From Phenylobacterium sp. (GTDB lineage Bacteria; Pseudomonadota; Alphaproteobacteria; Caulobacterales; Caulobacteraceae): 64,000 nt of DNA. A program made the position numbers and the translations under genes. Below the pieces are notes generated by a model. It saw only the letters and a program-made list of their open reading frames with translations. It made no database searches and had not been told where the DNA came from. The DNA lies in assembly GCF_030693405.1 (NCBI RefSeq), contig NZ_JAUYAW010000064.1, positions 62,001-126,000 on the forward strand, read 5' to 3'. Positions 58,014-64,000 of the stretch are shown in pieces. How positions within the stretch are numbered: the stretch's first letter is position 1; every line of letters begins with the position of its first letter.

Positions 58014-58683
58014 GTCCGACGCCCCCTTCGATTCCGCCGCCGCCCGCGCCCAGGTGCTGGACAGGGTCGCCCAGGCCGCCCGCGCCAGCGGCCGGGACCC
58101 CGCCGATGTGACCCTGGTGGCGGTGTCCAAGCAACAGCCCTGGGACCCTGTGGCCCAGGTGCTGGCCGCTGGCCAGACGATCTTTGGCGAAAACCGGGTG
58201 CAGGAAGCCCAGACCCGATGGGCCGACCGCCGCGAGGGGCTGGAGCTTCGCCTCATCGGCCCCTTGCAGACCAACAAGGCCCGCGAGGCTGTGGCCCTGT
58301 TCGACGTCATCGAGACCCTGGACCGGGAGCGGCTGGCCAAGGCCCTGGCCGAGGAGATGGCGCGCCAGGGCAGGGCGGTGCGCCTCTATGTTCAGGTCAA
58401 TACCGGCGAGGAGCCGCAGAAGGCCGGGGTCTCCCCCGCCGAGGCCGACGCCTTCATCGCCCGGTGCCGGGAGGCCCATGGTCTGGAGATCGAGGGCTTG
58501 ATGTGTATTCCGCCGGCCGAGGAGCCCGCCGGGCCGCACTTCGCCCTCCTGGGCAAGATCGCCGCCCGCAACGGCCTCTCGAAGCTCTCCATGGGCATGA
58601 GCGGCGATTACGAGACCGCCGTGCGGTTTGGGGCGACCAGCGTGCGGGTCGGCTCAGCCCTGTTCGGCGCCCGCGCGGCCTGA
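58012..58683 (+). CDS. yggS: YggS family PLP homeostasis protein
   Basis: The 223-residue PLP-binding barrel has VTLVAVSKQQPWDPVAQ (Lys binding PLP), FGENRVQEAQTRW, LIGPLQTNKAREAV and LSMGMSGDYETAVRFGATSVRVGSALFG. It balances pyridoxal phosphate levels. Start codons of yggS and thiE overlap in CATG, so each promoter must lie in the other gene. Confidence 0.93.
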   Translation: MSDAPFDSAAARAQVLDRVAQAARASGRDPADVTLVAVSKQQPWDPVAQVLAAGQTIFGENRVQEAQTRWADRREGLELRLIGPLQTNKAREAVALFDVIETLDRERLAKALAEEMARQGRAVRLYVQVNTGEEPQKAGVSPAEADAFIARCREAHGLEIEGLMCIPPAEEPAGPHFALLGKIAARNGLSKLSMGMSGDYETAVRFGATSVRVGSALFGARAA

Positions 58684-58699
58684 GGGCGCCAGGTTGCGC

Positions 58700-59206
58700 T
58701 CAGTCAGGTCCGATCTGCAGGGCGTCGCCGGGCTGGGCCTGGGCCAGGACCCTCTCCAGATCAGGCCGGGAGAGCGCGATGCAGCCCTCGGTGGGGGCGT
58801 AGTCCGGCTTGGCCAGGTGCAGGAAGATGGCTGAGCCCAGGGGCGAGACGGGAGGATCGTCATTGTGCCCCAGCACCACCACCAGATCGTAGAGCCCATC
58901 CTCGCGCCACAGGACCTCATGGCTGGCGGAAAACGGCCGCTGAACGAGACGATTATAGTCGCGGTGGGTCGGGTCGTCGCACCAGCCGTCCTGCGGGGTG
59001 ATCGCCCGGACAGACAGGGCGGTGGCCGGCGCAGGCCCTCTGTCGGGGCGATAGAGCAAGGAACGCAGGGGCCAGACGCCGATCGGCGAGACCCCATCCC
59101 CCTCCCGCTTGGCGGCTGCCGGCGCGAAGCCTCCACGACCGATGGCGCAGGGAAACGCCTGGTCGCCCGCGTGGAACAGACCGGTGGAATCTGCGCGGAA
59201 GATCAA
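58700..59206 (-). CDS. L,D-transpeptidase (YkuD) family protein
   Basis: The 168-residue protein has the YkuD layout: CAIGRGGFAPAAAKREGDGVSPIGVWPL, VVLGHNDDPPVSPLGSAIFLHLA and the catalytic cysteine C142 in TEGCIALSRPDL. No signal peptide is seen, which is unusual for a peptidoglycan enzyme, so the location is uncertain. The start is TTG 59206, with GGGAGC upstream. Confidence 0.86.
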   Translation of the reverse strand: MIFRADSTGLFHAGDQAFPCAIGRGGFAPAAAKREGDGVSPIGVWPLRSLLYRPDRGPAPATALSVRAITPQDGWCDDPTHRDYNRLVQRPFSASHEVLWREDGLYDLVVVLGHNDDPPVSPLGSAIFLHLAKPDYAPTEGCIALSRPDLERVLAQAQPGDALQIGPD

Positions 59207-59262
59207 GGTTCTGCTCCCAAAACTCTTTGCCCGGGGGCGCCGATGCGGTGCATGTTCCCCCT

Positions 59263-59949
59263 ATGGCGCAAAGAAAGACCCTGCTGATCATCGACGACGA
59301 CGACGACCTGCGCGGCGCCGTCGCCGAACAACTTCAACTGCACGAGGAGTTCCTCGCTGTCGAGGCGGCCACCGGCGCCGAGGGCGTCCGCCTGGCCCAG
59401 GAGGTGCGGCCCGACCTTGTCCTGTTGGATGTCGACCTGCCCGACATGAACGGCCGCGAAGTCTGCAAGGCGCTGCGCCAGCAAGGCGTCAGCGCGCCGG
59501 TGATCATGCTGACGGCGGCGGCCTCGGACGAGGATACGGTCCAGGGCCTGGAGGCCGGGGCCAATGACTATGTGACCAAGCCCTACCGCTTCGCCGTCCT
59601 GCTGGCCCGCATCCGCGCCCAGCTACGCAGCCACGAACAGTCCGAAGGCGCGGTCTTCCAGCTGGGCGGCTACGAGTTCCGGCCCTCGGCCAAGACCCTG
59701 ATCGGTCAGGATCAGAAGAAGATCCGCCTGACCGAGAAGGAAACCAACATCCTGAAATACCTCTACCGCGCCGGCGACAAGCCGGTGTCCCGGGAGGAGC
59801 TGCTGGCCGAGGTCTGGGGCTATAACGCCGGGGTCACCACCCACACGCTGGAGACCCATGTCTATCGGCTGCGCCAGAAGATCGAGCCCGATCCCGGCAA
59901 CGCCCGCCTCCTGCTGACCGAAGCCGGCGGCTACCGCCTTGCGCCTTAG
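59263..59949 (+). CDS. cenR: CenR-like response regulator (OmpR family)
   Basis: The 228-residue regulator has a receiver domain with DDDDD (11-15), phospho-acceptor D56 in VLLDVDLPDMNG, T/K region DYVTKPYRF, and a C-terminal winged helix (KIRLTEKETNILKYLYRAGDKPVSREELLAEVWG). From memory, Caulobacter CenR, an essential cell-envelope regulator, is encoded near the origin in a similar place. The name rests on position and likeness. No kinase gene is adjacent. Confidence 0.78.
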   Translation: MAQRKTLLIIDDDDDLRGAVAEQLQLHEEFLAVEAATGAEGVRLAQEVRPDLVLLDVDLPDMNGREVCKALRQQGVSAPVIMLTAAASDEDTVQGLEAGANDYVTKPYRFAVLLARIRAQLRSHEQSEGAVFQLGGYEFRPSAKTLIGQDQKKIRLTEKETNILKYLYRAGDKPVSREELLAEVWGYNAGVTTHTLETHVYRLRQKIEPDPGNARLLLTEAGGYRLAP

Positions 59950-60074
59950 GCCGCAGGCCGGGCCGTTAAAGACGGGACACAAAGGGCACGAAGAGGTCGG
60001 CGGCGTCGCCTTTGTGTCCTTTGCGCCCCTTTGTGTTCTTCGTGTCCCATCTTGAGGGCGCCTGCGGCGCGCAG
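59950..60074. repeat. dispersed palindromic repeat, family A copy 5
   Basis: GGCCGCAGGCCGGGCCG, GACGGGACACAAAGGGCACGAAG, a GC-rich centre, CCTTTGTGTCCTTTGCGCCCCTTTGTGTTCTTCGTGTCCC and GGGCGCCTGCGGCGCGCAG. It lies between convergent cenR and xth. Confidence 0.8.
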
Positions 60075-60101
60075 AACGTCCGGGGCTGAGTGTTGTCGCC
60101 C

Positions 60102-60908
60102 CTAAAGTCCCAGGTCGGCGGTGACCGGGGCGTGGTCGCTGGGGCGTTCCCACTCGCGGACGTCGTCATGCACGCGCGATGAGGCGCCGCCGGTGCGGAA
60201 GGCGGCCTCACGCAGGCCTGGCGAGACCCAGATATGGTCCAGGCGCAGGCCGCGATTGGACTTGCGGAAGTCCGCCGACCGATAGCTCCACCAGGAGAAC
60301 AGCTTTTCCGGCTCCGGCGTCGCGGCCCGCGGCAGGTCGATGAAGCCCAGGGATTTCTGCAGGGCCTCCATGGCCGCCACCTCTACCGGGGTGTGGCTGA
60401 CGATGCGCGACATCTGCCGATGGCTCCAGACGTCGAACTCGCCCGGCGCCACGTTGAGGTCGCCAACGATGGCGAGCGGCGCCTGGGGATCGCGGCGGCC
60501 CATCTCGGCGGTCAGGCTCTCGAAGAAGTCGAGCTTGTGGTCGAACTTGGGGTTCAGGGCGCGGTCGGGAACGTCGCCGCCGGCTGGCACATAGAAGTTC
60601 TGGATCTCGACGCCGGCCACCTTGGCTGAGACACAGCGGGCATGGCCCTCCCGGCAGACATTGAGGATCGGCGCGTCTTCGATCGGCAGGCGCGAGGCGA
60701 TGGCGACGCCGTGCCAACCCTTCTGGCCGGCGATCTTCACATGCGGCAGGCCCATGGCCGCGAAGGCCTCCCGCGGGAACTCGGCCTCCTGGCACTTGAT
60801 CTCCTGCAGGCACAGGACGTCGGGCGCCTGCTCGTCGACGAAGCGGGCGACCTGCTCGGCGCGCAGGCGGACGGAGTTGATGTTCCAGGAGGCGATACGA
60901 AGGCGCAT
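60102..60908 (-). CDS. xth: exodeoxyribonuclease III
   Basis: The 268-residue AP endonuclease has LRIASWNINSVRLRAEQ, DVLCLQEIKCQEAEFP, the GDLNVAPGEFDVW motif and a C-terminal RLDHIWVSPGL and PSDHAPVTADL. It repairs abasic sites. A terminator hairpin lies 33 bases upstream of its ATG. Confidence 0.95.
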   Translation of the reverse strand: MRLRIASWNINSVRLRAEQVARFVDEQAPDVLCLQEIKCQEAEFPREAFAAMGLPHVKIAGQKGWHGVAIASRLPIEDAPILNVCREGHARCVSAKVAGVEIQNFYVPAGGDVPDRALNPKFDHKLDFFESLTAEMGRRDPQAPLAIVGDLNVAPGEFDVWSHRQMSRIVSHTPVEVAAMEALQKSLGFIDLPRAATPEPEKLFSWWSYRSADFRKSNRGLRLDHIWVSPGLREAAFRTGGASSRVHDDVREWERPSDHAPVTADLGL

Positions 60909-60937
60909 GGGGCGGGCTTAAGCCAGATCGCCGCATA

Positions 60938-60971
60938 AGAAAACGCCCGGGGACTGGAGAACCCCGGGCGC
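60938..60971 (-). terminator. intrinsic terminator upstream of xth
   Basis: On the minus strand CGCCCGGGG and CCCCGGGCG form a perfect nine-base stem, with a nine-base loop, followed by TTTTCTT. It could serve lolA, the candidate RNA, or act as an attenuator for xth. Confidence 0.9.
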
Positions 60972-61058
60972 CAAGTCATTCGTCTCTCATGCCGCCGCCG
61001 GGAGGGGATAGGTTCCGGCACGGCGCTGCCGCTGGGCCTCGGCCCTGCATCAGCGATG
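60938..61058 (-). ncRNA. candidate small RNA or attenuated leader upstream of xth
   Basis: On the minus strand a good sigma70-like promoter (61065-61093) is followed about 110 bases later by a strong terminator (60941-60971). Between them no convincing gene is found; a four-codon frame (MRDE) sits just before the terminator. The transcript could be a free RNA, or the xth leader controlled by attenuation. Confidence 0.5.
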
Positions 61059-61064
61059 CGTGTC

Positions 61065-61093
61065 ATATTTGCCACGAGGCAGATAAAAGTCAA
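61065..61093 (-). promoter_or_regulatory. sigma70-like promoter
   Basis: TTGACT (61088-61093), a 17-base spacer, and AAATAT (61065-61070), reading on the minus strand. The surrounding stretch is less GC-rich than the rest. Confidence 0.55.
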
Positions 61094-61130
61094 GCCAGAA
61101 TCACGATGATTCTTGCCTGTTGTGCGATTG

Positions 61131-61784
61131 TCACATTCGCGAGCGGCCGGGGCGCAGATTGCGCGGGTCCTTCAGCACGAACAGGCTGTCGTCCAGGCTC
61201 GCCACCTTTTCCAGTCGGGTCAGACGCACGCGGGTGCCCTGGCCCTGCGGGTCGGTGATGGTCCAGCCGACCAGCTGCATGGGGGCGTCTGAGAAGGTCA
61301 GGGTGATCTGGCCCTCGGCCTCCTTCTTGCCGTCCCGGGCGGTGATGGAGAACCCGTCCGCCAGACGGCTCACCCGGGTCACCTGCACCCCGCGATCCAG
61401 GCGGATCTGACGGGCGAGAAACAGCGACAGCGGCGTGGCGCCCAGGGGATAGGACTCGAAGGTCTTCAGCTTGGAATTGGCGACGGAGACCAGATTGCCG
61501 TCCGACACCACCAGCAGGCCCGAGGGCGCGGCATAGGCGAAGCGGGCCTTGCCCGGACGCTTGAGGAAGATCTCGCCCTGGGTGGTGACGCCCCTGGGAT
61601 CGGTCTGGACGAAGGTCCCCTTGGCCTGGGTCAGGCCTTCCAGATAGGCCACGGCCTTGTTCACCAGGGCCTGGTCGGCGGCGGGCAGGGCGGCGGCGGG
61701 ACCGACGGCCAGCAGCCCGGCGAACGGCGCGCAGGCGAGGCCCAGCGCCAGGGTCCGGCGGCTCAGGTCGGGGGTGCGGCTCAT
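61131..61784 (-). CDS. lolA: outer-membrane lipoprotein carrier protein LolA
   Basis: The 217-residue periplasmic carrier has a signal peptide (about 1-33), then LEGLTQAKGTFVQTDPRGVTTQGEIFLKRPGKARFAYAAP, typical of LolA. It shuttles lipoproteins to the outer membrane. The C-terminal 10 residues are Arg-rich. It has no operon partner in the window on the left side. Confidence 0.9.
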   Translation of the reverse strand: MSRTPDLSRRTLALGLACAPFAGLLAVGPAAALPAADQALVNKAVAYLEGLTQAKGTFVQTDPRGVTTQGEIFLKRPGKARFAYAAPSGLLVVSDGNLVSVANSKLKTFESYPLGATPLSLFLARQIRLDRGVQVTRVSRLADGFSITARDGKKEAEGQITLTFSDAPMQLVGWTITDPQGQGTRVRLTRLEKVASLDDSLFVLKDPRNLRPGRSRM

Positions 61785-61970
61785 AAAATCGGCTCCTTGA
61801 GTTCAGCGAACAGTCTATGGCCTGTCCACGGCGTCAATAGGGCGGGCTAACGGCCAGGCTTGGGCTTCGTTCCCCTAAGGCTGCGGCCTCGCCCCGTGAT
61901 CGCAAGCTCTAGCCGAGGGCCGATGAATGGGTCATGTCCGGGGTGTTCAGCCCTGAGCCTGGAGCCGCCC

Positions 61971-63044
61971 TTGACGACCCTCTGCCGTGACCGCGACTGG
62001 ATTGACCGGGCCGTCCAGACCATCGAGGCCGACTTCAACCGCTCGGCGGACACCCACCTGCTGCGCGCGCCCCTGGCCGGGGCGGTGGATCTCTATTTCA
62101 AGGATGAGTCCACCCACCCGACCGGCAGCTTGAAGCACCGGCTGGCGCGGTCGCTGTTCCTCTACGCCCTGTGCAATGGCTGGATCGGACCCAAGACCCC
62201 GATCATCGAGGCCTCCAGCGGTTCGACCGCGGTGTCGGAGGCCTATTTCGCCCGCATGCTTGGCCTGCGATTCATCGCGGTGATGCCGAGGTCCACATCG
62301 GCCGAGAAGGTGGCGCAGATCGAATTCCACGGCGGCGAGACCCACTTCGTCGACGCCGCCCACGAGGTCTATGCGCAAAGCGCCCGGCTCGCCGCCGATC
62401 TCGGGGGCCACTACATGGACCAGTTCACCTATGCCGAGCGGGCCACCGACTGGCGGGGCAACAACAATATCGCCCAGTCGATCTTCAGCCAGCTGGCCCA
62501 GGAGCCGCACCCCGTCCCCGCCTGGATCGTGGCCGGGGCCGGCACCGGCGGCACCACGGCGACGCTTGGCCGGTTCATCCGCTACAACCGCGCCCCCACC
62601 TGTCTGTGCCTTGCCGATCCGGAGGCCTCGGTGTTCCACAGGCATGTGGCTGATCGGGCGGTGACCACCAGCGCGGCGCAAGGCTCGATCATCGAGGGCA
62701 TCGGCCGGGCCCGCTGCGAGCCCTCCTTCAACCCCGAACTGATCGACCGGGCCGTCGCTGTGCCCGATGCGGCCAGCATCGCCGGCGCCCGGGTGGCCAG
62801 CCGCCGGCTTGGCCGGTCCTGCGGCGGCTCCACCGGCACCAATCTCTGGGCCTGCGCCCAGGTGATCGAGGCCATGGCCGCCAGGGGGCAGGAAGGCTCG
62901 GTGGTCACCCTCCTGTGCGATTCCGGCGAGCGCTATGCCAGCACCCTCTCCAATCCCGACTGGCTGGCGGCCGCCGGGATCGACACCGGCGCCTACGAGG
63001 CGGCTCTGGAGGCCTTCTTCGATACGGGTCGCTTCGCCCTCTAG
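61971..63044 (+). CDS. PLP-dependent cysteine synthase-family protein (Cds1-like)
   Basis: The 357-residue fold type II PLP enzyme has [32 protein letters not shown] (PLP lysine in GSLKHR), [20 protein letters not shown] and [17 protein letters not shown]. It resembles the Cds1 L-cysteine desulfhydrase group rather than CysK, so it may release sulfide from cysteine. Start TTG 61971 has GGAG six bases upstream; ATG 61923 is possible. Confidence 0.85.
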   Translation: MTTLCRDRDWIDRAVQTIEADFNRSADTHLLRAPLAGAVDLYFKDESTHPTGSLKHRLARSLFLYALCNGWIGPKTPIIEASSGSTAVSEAYFARMLGLRFIAVMPRSTSAEKVAQIEFHGGETHFVDAAHEVYAQSARLAADLGGHYMDQFTYAERATDWRGNNNIAQSIFSQLAQEPHPVPAWIVAGAGTGGTTATLGRFIRYNRAPTCLCLADPEASVFHRHVADRAVTTSAAQGSIIEGIGRARCEPSFNPELIDRAVAVPDAASIAGARVASRRLGRSCGGSTGTNLWACAQVIEAMAARGQEGSVVTLLCDSGERYASTLSNPDWLAAAGIDTGAYEAALEAFFDTGRFAL

Positions 63045-64000
63045 TCGGCCGGCCAGGGCTGGCGGGCGCCGTCCAGCTTGTGCACGACGCCGCGGCGCAT
63101 GACGAACCGCACCCGCTCGAGCTCGGTGACGTCGGCAAGCGGGCTCTGCGCCACGGCGATGATATCGGCCGACTTGCCCGGCTCCAGGGTCCCCAGGGCG
63201 GCGGACAGGCCAAGCAGATCGGCGGCGTCCACCGTGGCGCTGCGGATCGCCCGGGCCGGCGTCATGCCGGCCTCGACCATCATCTTGAATTCCGTCGCAT
63301 TGTCCCCGTGGGCGGAGACGCCGGTGTCGGTGCCAAAGGCGATCTTCACGCCGGCCGCCGCATACTGCTCGACATGCTTGGCGTAGGCGATGCGGGCGGC
63401 TTCCTCGGCCTTGGCCAGGACGGCGGGGGGCCGCTGGCCGGCCCGGGCCTGGGCGACGGCGGCCTCGGGCGCGATCATGGTCGGGACCAGATAGGCGCCG
63501 GTCTGGCGGAAGAGGGCGAGGGTCTCGGCGTCGGTGAAGGTGGCGTGCTCGATGGAATCCACCCCGGCTCTCAGCGCGCCCTCGATGCCGTCCTTGCCGT
63601 GGGCGTGGGCTGTGGCCTTGCGGCCAAAGGCGTGGGCGGTCTCGACGATGGCCTTCATCTCGTCGTCGAACATCTGCCGGCCGAGGCCGCCGGCCACATT
63701 GGACAGCACCCCGCCGGTGGCGGCGAACTTGATGACCTGGGCGCCCTGGGAGACCTGGATGCGCACCGCCCGGCGACAGGCCTCGGGCCCGTCGCAGGTG
63801 TTCACCGCCTCGGCGCGCTCCAGCTCCGCATAGCGCGGGGCGAGCCCGTTGGCGCCGTCCCCGTGGCCGCCGCTGATGGAGATCATTCGACCGGCGTTGA
63901 TGATGGTGGGCCCCTCGATCAGCCCCTTTTCGATCCCATCGCGCAGGGCGGTGATGGCCGCGGGCTCCGAGCCCAGGTCGCGGACCGTGGTGAAGCCGGC
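63041..64000 (-). CDS. metal-dependent amidohydrolase (partial)
   Basis: The last 319 codons of an imidazolonepropionase-like amidohydrolase are present; the N-terminus is off the right edge. It has [60 protein letters not shown] (metal His) and [18 protein letters not shown]. The substrate, possibly a dipeptide, is unknown. It overlaps the Cds1-like gene tail-to-tail. Confidence 0.9.
   Translation of the reverse strand, partial: AGFTTVRDLGSEPAAITALRDGIEKGLIEGPTIINAGRMISISGGHGDGANGLAPRYAELERAEAVNTCDGPEACRRAVRIQVSQGAQVIKFAATGGVLSNVAGGLGRQMFDDEMKAIVETAHAFGRKATAHAHGKDGIEGALRAGVDSIEHATFTDAETLALFRQTGAYLVPTMIAPEAAVAQARAGQRPPAVLAKAEEAARIAYAKHVEQYAAAGVKIAFGTDTGVSAHGDNATEFKMMVEAGMTPARAIRSATVDAADLLGLSAALGTLEPGKSADIIAVAQSPLADVTELERVRFVMRRGVVHKLDGARQPWPAD

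Overview
This is a GC-rich alphaproteobacterial chromosome segment, very probably Caulobacteraceae (Caulobacter/Phenylobacterium type). The support is the gene order around a replication origin (secB, dnaQ, coaE, aroE, maf, ppsR, origin, hemE, hemH, hemJ, rho, mnmE, mnmG, rsmG, parA, parB, holA, lptE, leuS, a DUF3576 gene, ntrZ, cenR-like), which from memory matches the Caulobacter crescentus origin region, together with CtrA-type boxes, GANTC sites and parS sites. Genus is inferred, not proven. There is no phage, plasmid, transposase, rRNA, tRNA or CRISPR that I can see. Most genes are core housekeeping genes.

Layout, left to right. 1-4 kb: a partial LpxH-like phosphoesterase, a TetR regulator, and an rmlB-rmlD-rmlA operon for dTDP-sugars. 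4-11 kb: a MATE exporter, acyl-CoA dehydrogenase, acyl-CoA ligase, a ribB with a degenerate second domain, and a hemerythrin protein. 11-16 kb: a hotdog thioesterase-like protein, trcR (DUF1013), two DUF465 genes around ubiX, DUF2794 and DUF1223. 16-23 kb: aconitase, and divergently the cytochrome c maturation genes ccmABCDG with a Spy-like gene inside. 23-27 kb: a membrane/Xre regulator pair behind a double palindromic operator, unknown proteins, nth and a cyclophilin. 27-32 kb: a PfkB kinase and hisB-hisH-hisA-hisF-hisE. 32-39 kb: mltA, smr, a Tim44-like gene, secB, then the leftward operon ppsR-maf-aroE-coaE-dnaQ.

The non-coding 38755-39285 region between ppsR and hemE is the predicted chromosomal origin. 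Nearby genes on both sides mostly point away from it. To the right are hemE-hemH-hemJ, rho, three parS sites (43.6 and 47.2-47.3 kb), mnmE, mnmG, rsmG, parA, parB, then leftward holA-lptE-leuS, envelope genes, a CenR-like regulator, xth, lolA, a Cds1-like PLP enzyme and a partial amidohydrolase.

Between genes there are two families of dispersed palindromic repeats. Family A has five copies with GACACAAAG-type repeats. Family B/C has four copies with a CGTCACCCT ... AGGGTCC signature. The items most worth a second look are the origin architecture, the double operator at 22756-22800, a promoter-plus-terminator unit upstream of xth that may be a small RNA or an attenuator, the start-codon-sharing thiE/yggS pair, and the repeats. 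I did not find a clear new multi-gene system.
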